A DNA stretch of 64,000 bases. Origin: an uncultured Clostridium sp. (GTDB lineage Bacteria; Bacillota; Clostridia; Oscillospirales; Acutalibacteraceae). The stretch spans positions 1-64,000 of the forward strand of contig CABRLN010000006.1 in NCBI GenBank assembly GCA_902471875.1. Direction: 5' to 3'. This document shows positions 1-9,086 of the stretch, in pieces (position 1 is the stretch's first letter; each line of letters opens with the position of its first letter). The notes beneath the pieces were generated by a model that saw only the letters and a list, made by a program, of their open reading frames with translations, was not told the origin of the DNA and searched no databases. Position numbers and translations under genes: made by a program.

Positions 1-200
1 AAAAGTTTATGGGTCAAGGGTGAAACCCTTGTGGGTTTTAAGGGCAACGCCCTTAACAAATCTTTTATCCCTGAAATACCGTCTTTGACGGTATTTCTAA
101 TAAAGACGGTTGCATTAAAGGGTTTCACCCTTTAAAATCCTGACAAGGGCTTTCGCCCTTGACCCAATTTGCCTTTGAAAAGGCAAAAGCGAAACTTTTA
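1..200. repeat. Multi-hairpin intergenic element
   Basis: Six short perfect hairpins lie in tandem: stems 15-21/25-31, 38-45/49-56, 73-83/87-97, 115-123/127-135, 144-150/155-161 and 168-175/180-187, nearly all with 3-4 nt loops. Two longer-range inverted repeats enclose them: 10-20 with 156-166 (11 bp, exact) and 1-8 with 192-199 (8 bp, exact). The element may continue to the left of the window. It has no credible ORF. It could be a dispersed structured repeat (MITE- or REP-like) or the 3' end of the upstream transcription unit; only the base pairing is seen directly. Confidence 0.6.
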
Positions 201-206
201 AATGTG

Positions 207-239
207 TTGCCAACAGTTTGTACACTAAATTATAATTTA
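207..239 (+). promoter_or_regulatory. Probable promoter of the ABC exporter operon
   Basis: TTGCCA at 207-212 and TATAAT at 231-236 are 18 bp apart. A perfect 14-bp palindrome (226-239) covers the -10 box and could be an operator, although AT-rich palindromes arise easily by chance. The remaining bases to the AGGAGG ribosome-binding site (373-378) show no other gene. Confidence 0.5.
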
Positions 240-383
240 TCTACCAACTGGTTTTTATTTGAGTTTAATGGTGTAGCTGAAAAGTTTAAAATATAACAAT
301 AATTCTTTCCATATTTATTCTTTTCCAATACACATTATTATAAGCCGCATTTATTATAGATTAATAAGGATTAGGAGGATTAT

Positions 384-2126
384 ATGTTTACATTACTTAA
401 AAGTGTAAGAGAGTATAAGTGGGTATCAATAGTAACACCAATACTTAAAATCTTAGAAGTAGTTATGGAAGTACTTATACCACTGTATATGGCAGATCTT
501 ATTGACTACGGCATAGACAAGGGTGATATGAACTATGTTATGCGCATAGGACTAATGCTTGTAGGGCTAACTGTTCTTTCACTGGTTTTTGGTGTTGCAG
601 GCGGTGTAACATCTGCCAAAGCTTCAACAGGTTTTGCTAAAAATCTGCGTAAAGATATGTTCTATAATGTTCAGAAATTTTCATTTTCTAACATTGACAA
701 ATTTTCGTCTTCAAGTATAGTAACGCGTTTAACTACTGATGTTACCAATATTCAAAATGCTTTTCAAATGCTATTGGTTATGGCGGTGCGTGCACCAATT
801 ATGTTTATTGTTGCCATAATAGCATCCTTTAGCATAAATGCACAGCTTGCATGGGTTTATGTTGCTTGTGTACCAATTATTGCTATTGCAATGGGACTTT
901 TTATAAAAATAGTAAACCCTATTTTCCGAAAAGTATTCAAAACTTATGACAAGCTGAATAATGTTGTACAGGAAAATGTAAGAGGTATAAGAGTTGTAAA
1001 GTCATTTGTCAGAGAAGACTATGAAATTAAAAAGTTTAAAGGAATTTCAGGCAAAATTTTTAATGATTTTGCCAAGGCTGAAAAACTTATGTCAGCAACA
1101 ATGCCTATAATGATGTTCTGCTTATATGGCAGTATTATTTTAATTTCATGGTTTGGTGCAAGAATGATTATAGCGTCGGGCAATGACCCGCAGGTTGGTT
1201 TTACTACAGGGCAACTAATGAGCTTAATAACATATGCAACGCAAATTCTTATGAGTTTAATGATGCTTTCAATGGTTATTGTAATGCTTACAATGTCAAA
1301 GGCATCTATTGAACGTACAACTGAAATACTTAAAGAGCAAAGCGATATTGTTTCACCGGAAAATCCTGTTATCAGTGTACGCAATGGTGACATTAGTTTT
1401 GAAAATGTTAACTTCAGTTACAAACAAGACAATAATAATTATTGTCTTAAAGATATTAATTTAGAAATTAAGTCCGGCGAAACAATTGGTATTATTGGCG
1501 GAACCGGTTCGTCAAAATCAAGCTTAATTCAACTTATTTCAAGACTTTACGATGTCAATACAGGTACAGTAAAAGTAGGAGATGTTGATGTAAGAAAATA
1601 CGACCTGACCGTACTTCGTAATTCAGTTGCAGTTGTATTACAAAAGAATGTACTATTTTCAGGCACAATTAAGGAAAATTTGCGTTGGGGTAACGAAAAC
1701 GCAACCGATGAAGAGTTGAAACATGCCTGCAAGCTGGCACAAGCAGATGAATTTGTTGAATCTTTTCCTGACAAATATGATACTTACATTGAACAAGGCG
1801 GAAGTAATGTTTCGGGCGGTCAAAAACAAAGACTATGTATTGCCAGAGCTTTACTTAAAAAGCCAAAGGTACTTATCCTTGACGACTCTACAAGTGCAGT
1901 TGATACTAAAACTGACTCATTAATAAGGCAGGCTTTTCTTGAAGAAATACCTGATACAACAAAAATTATTATTGCACAGCGTGTTTCGTCCGTACAAGAT
2001 GCAGATAAGATTATTGTAATGGATAACGGTCATATAAATGCAATAGGTACTCATGAAGAGCTTGTTAAGTCTAATAAAATCTATAGTGAAGTTTATACTT
2101 CTCAAATGAAAGGAGCTGAAGTATAA
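384..2126 (+). CDS. ABC exporter half-transporter, degenerate-site subunit
   Basis: A 580-residue half-transporter with an N-terminal six-helix exporter domain (about residues 1-320) and a nucleotide-binding domain (about 335-575). The Walker A loop near residue 372 reads GGTGSSKSS, with Ser in place of the usual second Gly. The signature is VSGGQ (about 475). Walker B near 495 ends LDDS, so Asp replaces the catalytic Glu. This is the pattern of the non-hydrolysing half of heterodimeric multidrug or lipid exporters such as BmrCD and LmrCD. An AGGAGG site lies just upstream, and the stop overlaps the start of the next half-transporter by one base, so the two are surely translated together. The substrate cannot be read from the sequence. 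Confidence 0.93.
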   Translation: MFTLLKSVREYKWVSIVTPILKILEVVMEVLIPLYMADLIDYGIDKGDMNYVMRIGLMLVGLTVLSLVFGVAGGVTSAKASTGFAKNLRKDMFYNVQKFSFSNIDKFSSSSIVTRLTTDVTNIQNAFQMLLVMAVRAPIMFIVAIIASFSINAQLAWVYVACVPIIAIAMGLFIKIVNPIFRKVFKTYDKLNNVVQENVRGIRVVKSFVREDYEIKKFKGISGKIFNDFAKAEKLMSATMPIMMFCLYGSIILISWFGARMIIASGNDPQVGFTTGQLMSLITYATQILMSLMMLSMVIVMLTMSKASIERTTEILKEQSDIVSPENPVISVRNGDISFENVNFSYKQDNNNYCLKDINLEIKSGETIGIIGGTGSSKSSLIQLISRLYDVNTGTVKVGDVDVRKYDLTVLRNSVAVVLQKNVLFSGTIKENLRWGNENATDEELKHACKLAQADEFVESFPDKYDTYIEQGGSNVSGGQKQRLCIARALLKKPKVLILDDSTSAVDTKTDSLIRQAFLEEIPDTTKIIIAQRVSSVQDADKIIVMDNGHINAIGTHEELVKSNKIYSEVYTSQMKGAEV

Positions 2127-4045
2127 TGGCAAATTCACAAACAACTGCAAAAATGCCCCATAATAAAATACCCAAAGGTGTAAGAATACCCGGTCAAAAA
2201 ATGAACGGCACTACAGTTAAAAGACTGCTTAGTTATTTGTTGAAACACAAAATTACACTTTTTGTAGTCGGAATTTGTATTATACTCAGCTCACTTACAA
2301 ATGTTGCGGCATCGGTATTTCTACAAATATTAATTGATAATTATATTGTTCCTATATTAGGTTCTTCAAACCCTGTGTTTACCGGTATGGCAAGACTTAT
2401 ATTGGTTATGGCATGCATATTTATTGTGGGTATTGTAAGCGGATATTTATACAACCGTCTAATGGCTGTAATGAGTCAAAAGGTTCTGAAAGAAATTCGT
2501 GATGAAATGTTTGAAAAAATGCAAAGACTACCTATCAGATACTTTGATTCAAACACAAATGGCGATATTATGTCTCACTATACTAATGACACCGACACCT
2601 TAAGACAAATGCTATCACAAAGCTTGCCGCAAATGTTTTCTTCAATTATTACACTGGTTTCTATTCTAGTTACTATGATTGTTACCAGCTGGCTGTTAAC
2701 ACTGGTAGTTCTTATATTTTTAGTGCTTATGCTTTTTGCAGTAAAATTGGTAACAGGAAAAAGCGGCCGTTACTTTATAGCACAGCAAGAGTCACTGGGT
2801 GATGTAAACGGATATATTGAAGAACTAATTAATGGTCAAAAGGTTGTTAAGGTTTTCTGTCACGAAGAAAAAACAAAAGAAGAGTTCGACAAAAAGAACG
2901 AAGAGCTTGCCAATAACGCTTTTAAGGCAAACGCTTTTGCAAATTCACTTATGCCTATGATGGGTAACCTTGGCTATTTATTATATGTTGTTATAGCTAT
3001 TGTAGGAGGTATTGCGTCTGTTGCTACAGGCAGCATAACCTTAGGTGCAATTGCATCTTTCTTAAATTTAAGCCGAGGTTTTATGCAGCCGATAAGTCAG
3101 GTTTCACAGCAAATAAATATGGTTATTATGGCTATGGCAGGTGCACAGCGTATCTTTGACCTTATGGACGAAAAACCCGAGGTTAACGATGGCTATGTAA
3201 CACTTGTTCGTGCTAAAATGGTCAGTGACAAAATTGTAGAATGTAAAGAGCGTACCGGTACTTGGGCATGGAAACACCCTCACGGTGACGGTACCATAAC
3301 ATATACACCAATGAAAGGCGAAGTTGTACTAGATAACGTTGACTTTGGCTATGTAGCTGATAAAATTGTGCTTCATGATATTGACCTTTATGCAAAGCCT
3401 GGTCAAAAAATTGCTTTTGTTGGCTCAACAGGTGCAGGTAAAACAACTATAACCAATTTGATTAACCGTTTTTATGATATTGATGACGGTAAAATTCGTT
3501 ATGACGGAATTAATATTAATAAAATTAATAAGGTAGATTTACGTCACTCTTTAGGTATTGTATTGCAGGACGTTAACCTATTTACCGGTACAATTATGGA
3601 GAATATAAGATATGGTAAGCTGGACGCTACAGACGAAGAGGTTATTGCAGCTGCTAAACTTGCGAATGCAGATGACTTTATAAGAATGCTTCCTGACGGA
3701 TATAACACCATGATTTCAGGTGATGGTGGCAGACTGTCGCAAGGACAAAAACAGTTAATCTCTATTGCACGTGCTGCAGTTGCAGACCCGCCTGTTATGA
3801 TACTTGATGAGGCAACATCTTCTATTGATACAAGAACAGAGGCAATAGTGCAGAACGGTATGGACAGTCTAATGAAAGGCAGAACCGTATTTGTAATTGC
3901 CCACAGACTTTCAACAGTTAAAAACAGCGATGTTATTATGGTGCTTGAACATGGCAGAATTATTGAACGAGGTACCCACCAACAGCTTATTGCTAAGCAC
4001 GGCAAGTATTATCAACTATATACAGGTGCATTTGAGCTTGAATAA
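2126..4045 (+). CDS. ABC exporter half-transporter, catalytic-site subunit
   Basis: A 639-residue partner of the preceding gene. It has an N-terminal cytoplasmic stretch, six membrane segments (about 40-340) and a nucleotide-binding domain with Walker A GSTGAGKTT (about 432), signature LSQGQ (about 536) and Walker B LDEA (about 558) carrying the catalytic Glu. Between the membrane and ATPase domains there is a charged insert of about 40 residues rich in Lys, Trp, His and Gly, as in YheH-type partners. Together with the degenerate partner it should form one asymmetric ATP-driven exporter in the cytoplasmic membrane. It ends at a bidirectional terminator. Confidence 0.93.
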   Translation: MANSQTTAKMPHNKIPKGVRIPGQKMNGTTVKRLLSYLLKHKITLFVVGICIILSSLTNVAASVFLQILIDNYIVPILGSSNPVFTGMARLILVMACIFIVGIVSGYLYNRLMAVMSQKVLKEIRDEMFEKMQRLPIRYFDSNTNGDIMSHYTNDTDTLRQMLSQSLPQMFSSIITLVSILVTMIVTSWLLTLVVLIFLVLMLFAVKLVTGKSGRYFIAQQESLGDVNGYIEELINGQKVVKVFCHEEKTKEEFDKKNEELANNAFKANAFANSLMPMMGNLGYLLYVVIAIVGGIASVATGSITLGAIASFLNLSRGFMQPISQVSQQINMVIMAMAGAQRIFDLMDEKPEVNDGYVTLVRAKMVSDKIVECKERTGTWAWKHPHGDGTITYTPMKGEVVLDNVDFGYVADKIVLHDIDLYAKPGQKIAFVGSTGAGKTTITNLINRFYDIDDGKIRYDGININKINKVDLRHSLGIVLQDVNLFTGTIMENIRYGKLDATDEEVIAAAKLANADDFIRMLPDGYNTMISGDGGRLSQGQKQLISIARAAVADPPVMILDEATSSIDTRTEAIVQNGMDSLMKGRTVFVIAHRLSTVKNSDVIMVLEHGRIIERGTHQQLIAKHGKYYQLYTGAFELE

Positions 4046-4082
4046 AGTATAATTAATAATAAACAAAGACTTTTGTCTAAAA

Positions 4083-4120
4083 AAAATCAGACATTGAAAC
4101 CATATTCAATGTCTGATTTT
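4083..4120. terminator. Bidirectional intrinsic terminator
   Basis: A perfect 16-bp stem (4083-4098 with 4105-4120) and a 6-nt loop. The A/T-rich arms give a U-run in either direction. It separates the ABC exporter operon from the convergent histidine kinase gene. Confidence 0.85.
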
Positions 4121-4134
4121 TATATTGTGTTAAT

Positions 4135-6720
4135 TTATTCAATCCAGTTTTCAAATACGGTTATCAGCTTATTAATATCAATAGGCTTAGTGATATGTTG
4201 ATTCATGCCTGCCTGAAGAGCATGTTCACAATCACCCTCAAAAGCGTCAGCGGTTAGTGCAATAATTGGAATTTTTCGTAAATCCTTCCTGTCCAATTTT
4301 CTAATAGTTTGTGTTGCCTCATAACCATTCATAATAGGCATATTAACATCCATAAATACCAGTGAATAATAATATTTAGGTGCATTCATTAATTTTTCAA
4401 CTGCCTCTTTGCCATTGTAGGCTTTTTCAACAAGTACACCCATTTCTTGAATAAGTTCTTCAATTATTTGCATATTTAACTCATTATCCTCTACAAGAAG
4501 TATATGCTTACCATGATAAACTTTTGAACGCAGTTTATTAATTACAACCTTTTCACATTGACTGAAAATATCTCTATTCTGAGCATCGCCATCTGCTATA
4601 TAAGCATTATTGTCCATAGTTTTAAGATAAAATGTAACAGTAAATTTTGAGCCTTTGCGGTAAGTACTTTCAATTTTTATGTTACCATGCATCATGTGTA
4701 CTAAATTTTTAACAATAGGCATACCAAGTCCAGTACCTTCAATATGTTCTATTAATGAATTATTGCCACGGTAAAAGGGCTCGAAAATTCGCTCAATTGT
4801 TTCTTTTGTCATACCAATTCCATTGTCCTCACAAACAAATTTGTAATATGATCTATCAGTATCGTTTAATACCGACTCGCTAAGTGTAATTGATATGTGT
4901 CCGCCAGATGGTGTAAACTTAATAGCATTACCTGCTATGTTAATAAATATCTGGTGCAAACGTTTGCTGTCACCAACAACCTGTTGATGCACAATACCGG
5001 AAGTATTAAGAGTAATTGTAATATCTTTTGCAACTGACTGTGGCTTAATCATATCAATAACGTTTTGAGAAGTTTCTCGAATATTAAATTCATCTTCATT
5101 TAAACTTTCTTTTCCGCTTTCTATTTTGCTCATATCAAGTACTTCGTTTATAAGCTTTAATAAATGACTGCTTGATATTGATATTTTATCAAGACAATCG
5201 GTTATACGCTGCGGATTATCAACATGCATTAATGCAATTGTGGTCATGCCCATAATTCCGTTCATAGGTGTACGCATATCATGTGACATTCTTGACAGAA
5301 ACTCACTTTTAGCTTTGCTGGCAACTTCAGCAGCTTTAAAAGCTTCTTTTAAAGCTAAATGATTACGTTGCTGTTCTTCTTTAACTGCTGTAACATTTTG
5401 TCTAGTGTAAAGAAATTTAACAGGTACGTCTTCCTTTTCTTCAATGCATATAAGATTCAAATATTCCCATTGTGGTGAATTATGCATAATGCGATATTCA
5501 TAACGAATATTTTTATTTTTTTCATTAATATCTTTGCAGACTTGCTCTTTGTTCAGAGAATAACGAATATGCTCTTTTTCTTCATTATCTATAATCATAG
5601 AAGTTAAGAAATCAGCCAGTTGATTATAATCACCTTTTGCGGGAATTTTATGAAACTGTGATTCATCATCTACCAAATATTGGTAGGTACAGGTTTGAAA
5701 ATCTACCAAAACAAAACTATCAAACAATTGTGTTACACCATCAATAACATAAGACATTTCATTATTTTTATTTTGCAGTTTTTTCTTTTGGTTATTTGTT
5801 TGTATTAACACAGTAATAACGTAAACCAAAAATATAATAATAAGACCAATGTCGAACACCATAAACTTTAAGTCAGAATTATATAATATATTTGAAATAA
5901 TGTCAGATGAAACAGTCTGTGCCAGTATCCAACTGCTATTGTCCACACTGGTAATGTAACCTATTGATTTAGTTCCTGTACCGTTAAAGGTAAAACTCAT
6001 GGAAGTACCATTTTTAAAAGCCCTGTATATTTCCGGTGCAACATTGGAGCCAATATATCCGGTATTTTCAAAAATATTATCGGCATTTTCAGATGCTTCA
6101 AGCTGTGTTGCAGCATAAATTATGTCTCCGTTTTTCGTACATAAAAAGCTTTCAGAGTTTTCATTTAACAATGTATTTTCAAGTGCCTTATTAATACAAT
6201 CCGTTTTTATGTAACCTAAAACAACTCCAATAATTTTCTCTTTATACTCTAGTGGAGTATAGAAAACTATAAGCGTTTCATTAATCACTTTAGAATTAAA
6301 AACTACATCAATACCTGACTTTCCTTTCATACCATTCAGAAAGTAATTTTGGGAAGAAATATTAAATTTCTTTCCCGAAGAAGTTAGACATATACCGTTT
6401 TTATCAGCAAATTCAAGATAATCAAAGCTTGAAGTGCTTTTTAATTTACTAAAATCTTTGTAGTTTACTTTATTTCCTGTCATTTTTAGTGAATATACGG
6501 CTGATATAGATTTAATATTGTTAAGTGAATATTCTAAAATATCATTAACTCTATCTGCTGTTTGAATTGTGCAATCTTGAATATATTTTTCATTTTGCAG
6601 CGTTACATAGTTGCTATTAACATTTATAAAGTAAAAAGATACAACAATAATTATTGTAATAATACCAATTAATGAAATTATTATTTTTATGCGACTGCGT
6701 TTATCTTTACGTATATTCAC
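4135..6720 (-). CDS. Hybrid sensor histidine kinase with C-terminal receiver
   Basis: An 861-residue membrane kinase. TM1 is at about 13-33, followed by an extracytoplasmic sensor of about 250 residues (Cache-like by size and layout) and TM2 at about 285-307. A PAS-like linker (about 320-450) precedes the dimerisation domain with phospho-acceptor His480 (SHDMRTP). The ATPase domain has an N box (Asn598), DNGIG (632-636) and GTGLG (662-666). The receiver (about 738-860) has Asp791 as the phosphorylation site and a KP motif near 845. There is no Hpt or DNA-binding domain, so it needs external partners not in this window. The start is GTG at 6720, preceded by AGAGGTG at a good distance. The ligand is unknown. 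Confidence 0.92.
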   Translation of the reverse strand: MNIRKDKRSRIKIIISLIGIITIIIVVSFYFINVNSNYVTLQNEKYIQDCTIQTADRVNDILEYSLNNIKSISAVYSLKMTGNKVNYKDFSKLKSTSSFDYLEFADKNGICLTSSGKKFNISSQNYFLNGMKGKSGIDVVFNSKVINETLIVFYTPLEYKEKIIGVVLGYIKTDCINKALENTLLNENSESFLCTKNGDIIYAATQLEASENADNIFENTGYIGSNVAPEIYRAFKNGTSMSFTFNGTGTKSIGYITSVDNSSWILAQTVSSDIISNILYNSDLKFMVFDIGLIIIFLVYVITVLIQTNNQKKKLQNKNNEMSYVIDGVTQLFDSFVLVDFQTCTYQYLVDDESQFHKIPAKGDYNQLADFLTSMIIDNEEKEHIRYSLNKEQVCKDINEKNKNIRYEYRIMHNSPQWEYLNLICIEEKEDVPVKFLYTRQNVTAVKEEQQRNHLALKEAFKAAEVASKAKSEFLSRMSHDMRTPMNGIMGMTTIALMHVDNPQRITDCLDKISISSSHLLKLINEVLDMSKIESGKESLNEDEFNIRETSQNVIDMIKPQSVAKDITITLNTSGIVHQQVVGDSKRLHQIFINIAGNAIKFTPSGGHISITLSESVLNDTDRSYYKFVCEDNGIGMTKETIERIFEPFYRGNNSLIEHIEGTGLGMPIVKNLVHMMHGNIKIESTYRKGSKFTVTFYLKTMDNNAYIADGDAQNRDIFSQCEKVVINKLRSKVYHGKHILLVEDNELNMQIIEELIQEMGVLVEKAYNGKEAVEKLMNAPKYYYSLVFMDVNMPIMNGYEATQTIRKLDRKDLRKIPIIALTADAFEGDCEHALQAGMNQHITKPIDINKLITVFENWIE

Positions 6721-7059
6721 TATTAATTCACCTCTTAATAAAATCAGATTTATAAAAATATTATAAAATATAATAGCATTTTATGATGATTTTTGCAATA
6801 TATTCGACATTATATGACAATATTTATAGAGCTTGAATTTTATAACTTAGAATTACCTTTATGCTAGAAAAATACCCAATTATTTTTTAATATTCAACTT
6901 TTATTATTTTAGTTTAATTATAATTATATTTTCAGTAATATACCATAAAAAATCGTGATATAACTTCCCCCCTCTAAAATAGAAATCATTCTACTTTAGA
7001 GGGGGGAGTGTTATATATTTTCATTGAATCTGTTCAATAGAAACATTTTATTTCCTTAA
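6721..7059. other. Intergenic region between histidine kinase and polysaccharide locus
   Basis: No gene of credible length is seen. The left part must hold the promoter and ribosome-binding site of the leftward kinase gene. The right part holds the strong hairpin listed separately. The rest is AT-rich with no recognisable motif. Confidence 0.6.
6967..7006 (-). terminator. Terminator of the exopolysaccharide operon
   Basis: An 18-bp stem (6967-6984 with 6989-7006), 17 bp of it Watson-Crick plus one mismatch that is A-C or G-U depending on strand, with a 4-nt loop and a run of six G-C pairs at its base. It lies 50 bp downstream of the last gene of the leftward polysaccharide locus. The U-tract is interrupted, so termination efficiency is uncertain. 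Confidence 0.65.
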
Positions 7060-8187
7060 CTATACTGAAATAAACGTGGACATATACCTCATTCCGTTAT
7101 TGGCAATATACATATAATATAAAAAGTAACAGAAGTAACCAATATAACAACATGCTTTTACAAAGATTTTATCTTTATCTAAGAAACAGTATTTTATCAA
7201 CCAAGGAAGCAGCACAAAATTAGCAAGAGAAAAATATATTGGCAATCGTCCTATTAAAATACCACTGGTAAAATTACCAACCAAGCTTATAGCAACAGTT
7301 ATACACGACATATTTATTAATACCTGAATATATCTTGGCGGATCCATTGACATAATTACTTTTCGCTTCCAAAAAGCAATAATAACAGGTATCGCATAAA
7401 GTAAAGTGGTTACCGGGTTTACTCCATCATCTTCACTAAACTGCTTTGTTGCTTCACTATAATTTGTTTCTTTTAAACCAAATTCCAATAAATCTGTAAA
7501 TTGATCTACAAATACTACGCAAACTATGGCAACACAAATTGAAATAATTACTTTTTTATTAAATGGTTTACCATGTACAACAAAGTAAAATACAAACCAC
7601 ATTATAGCTGTTGAATGGAATAACATTGCAATAAAAACAAAAATAAAAAATGGCACTATTTTTCTGTTGAACAAAAATTTCATTGCTAACAAAATAATAC
7701 ACACAGCAATAAACTGTCGCATGCCATTTATCATCCATACAAAAGAACCGCTTGCAATAAAAAGATAGCAGGAAAAATTAAAATCGGTGGAATACTTACT
7801 ATAAAAATGTGCTATGGCAAAACCTTGAAATATTGCAATGAACATAAGCCAATACTGAAAATTAGAAGATATGCAGTTCTTAAAAAAAACTTTAAATACA
7901 CTAAAAAGAATTCCCTTTTCATCCGAAAAAAACATACCCGGAATATCTGAAAGCGTTCTTGCTTCTTTTGTAAAAGATGAAATATATGACGACGTATCAG
8001 CTATATATGTTCTCATTCCGGCAAAATAAATAAGTAAAGCTAACGATACAAGTGCACCAATAATTCCTACCCTAGAATACATTTCTTCATTGGAATTAAT
8101 ACCGGCATAACTTCGGTTTCTATTCACAAAAACACAGAAATATGAAACCAATGTTGTATATATAAATATAGACCAATAAACAATCAT
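7060..8187 (-). CDS. EpsG/Wzy-like polysaccharide polymerase
   Basis: A 375-residue protein made almost wholly of hydrophobic segments (about ten membrane helices) with a central loop between the middle helices. Size and layout fit the EpsG family of Wzy-type polymerases, which join lipid-linked repeat units at the outer face of the membrane. It is the last gene of a leftward glycan locus: the GT2 gene ends 4 bp upstream of its start. The family assignment rests on general resemblance (MRQF segment, polytopic topology) and context, because these polymerases share little sequence. Confidence 0.75.
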   Translation of the reverse strand: MIVYWSIFIYTTLVSYFCVFVNRNRSYAGINSNEEMYSRVGIIGALVSLALLIYFAGMRTYIADTSSYISSFTKEARTLSDIPGMFFSDEKGILFSVFKVFFKNCISSNFQYWLMFIAIFQGFAIAHFYSKYSTDFNFSCYLFIASGSFVWMINGMRQFIAVCIILLAMKFLFNRKIVPFFIFVFIAMLFHSTAIMWFVFYFVVHGKPFNKKVIISICVAIVCVVFVDQFTDLLEFGLKETNYSEATKQFSEDDGVNPVTTLLYAIPVIIAFWKRKVIMSMDPPRYIQVLINMSCITVAISLVGNFTSGILIGRLPIYFSLANFVLLPWLIKYCFLDKDKIFVKACCYIGYFCYFLYYMYIANNGMRYMSTFISV

Positions 8188-8191
8188 TTTC

Positions 8192-9085
8192 TCACCCGGT
8201 TTTATTTTTATTTTTTATCAAGATACTTAATCCCCAACCTAAAGGCAAGCAACAAAATATCAACATTTTATGATTCAAATTTTTTATAAATATCTTCCTG
8301 TGTGCCAAAATACAACTTGAAACATAATGGATACATTGTTTGATAACAAATTTAAAAGGTGATTTTGGAAAAGACAGATAAAGTAATCGTGTATCTGCAA
8401 AGCTGTTAGGACTGGAATAATACTGCTTATAAATATATGTTGACATACCATCATTTTGATAATCTACTATACACAATTTTTCAGGATAGTATAAAAAAGG
8501 CTTTTCCATGCCAATTTGCAGTTGCATAAAGTGAGGATTAAAACATTTTTCACCCTCATATACCTTCATTGGTGCATATTTTTTAAATAAATCCGTACGA
8601 ACTACATACTTTCTGTCACCTTGTTTTATATTATAAGTGTTAATTGTTAAATCAACAGGATTTATCGTTTTTACATTTGGTATCTCACCACCTATAAGAT
8701 TACCGTTAGTGTCATAATCTAATCCTATAATACCTGCATAATCGTCACTGCCGTTTTCCTTCCAAAATTTTACAATTTTCTCTACCGAGTCCTCCGGCAT
8801 ATAATCATCAGAATCAATAGGCACCATCAATTCTGTTGTAGCATTAGCAATTGCGGTATTATAACCGGTATGTAAACCTCCATTTTCTTTATATATATAC
8901 TTTATTTCAAAACTGTTACTCTCTTTAATCCAACCTTCCACAATATTGCGAGTATCATCAGTAGAACCATCATCAACAATTATCCACATAAAATCATTGC
9001 TTGTTTGTTGTTTTAACGAAACATATAATCTTTTTAACAGACCTGACCTGTTATAGGTAGGCGTAAATACTGTTAATGTAACCAT
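8192..9085 (-). CDS. Family 2 glycosyltransferase
   Basis: A 297-residue GT-A fold enzyme. The N-terminus has the classic TPTYNR start, a VDDGSTDDT nucleotide-sugar-binding stretch (about 37-45) and a D-x-D-type PIDSDD motif (about 93-98) that binds the metal and donor sugar. The C-terminal part is hydrophobic and basic and may touch the membrane. It should add one sugar to the lipid-linked repeat unit at the cytoplasmic face. It sits between the GT4 gene (1 bp gap) and the polymerase gene (4 bp gap), so it is clearly co-transcribed. The donor and acceptor sugars cannot be deduced. Confidence 0.9.
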   Translation of the reverse strand: MVTLTVFTPTYNRSGLLKRLYVSLKQQTSNDFMWIIVDDGSTDDTRNIVEGWIKESNSFEIKYIYKENGGLHTGYNTAIANATTELMVPIDSDDYMPEDSVEKIVKFWKENGSDDYAGIIGLDYDTNGNLIGGEIPNVKTINPVDLTINTYNIKQGDRKYVVRTDLFKKYAPMKVYEGEKCFNPHFMQLQIGMEKPFLYYPEKLCIVDYQNDGMSTYIYKQYYSSPNSFADTRLLYLSFPKSPFKFVIKQCIHYVSSCILAHRKIFIKNLNHKMLIFCCLPLGWGLSILIKNKNKTG

Positions 9086-9086
9086 T

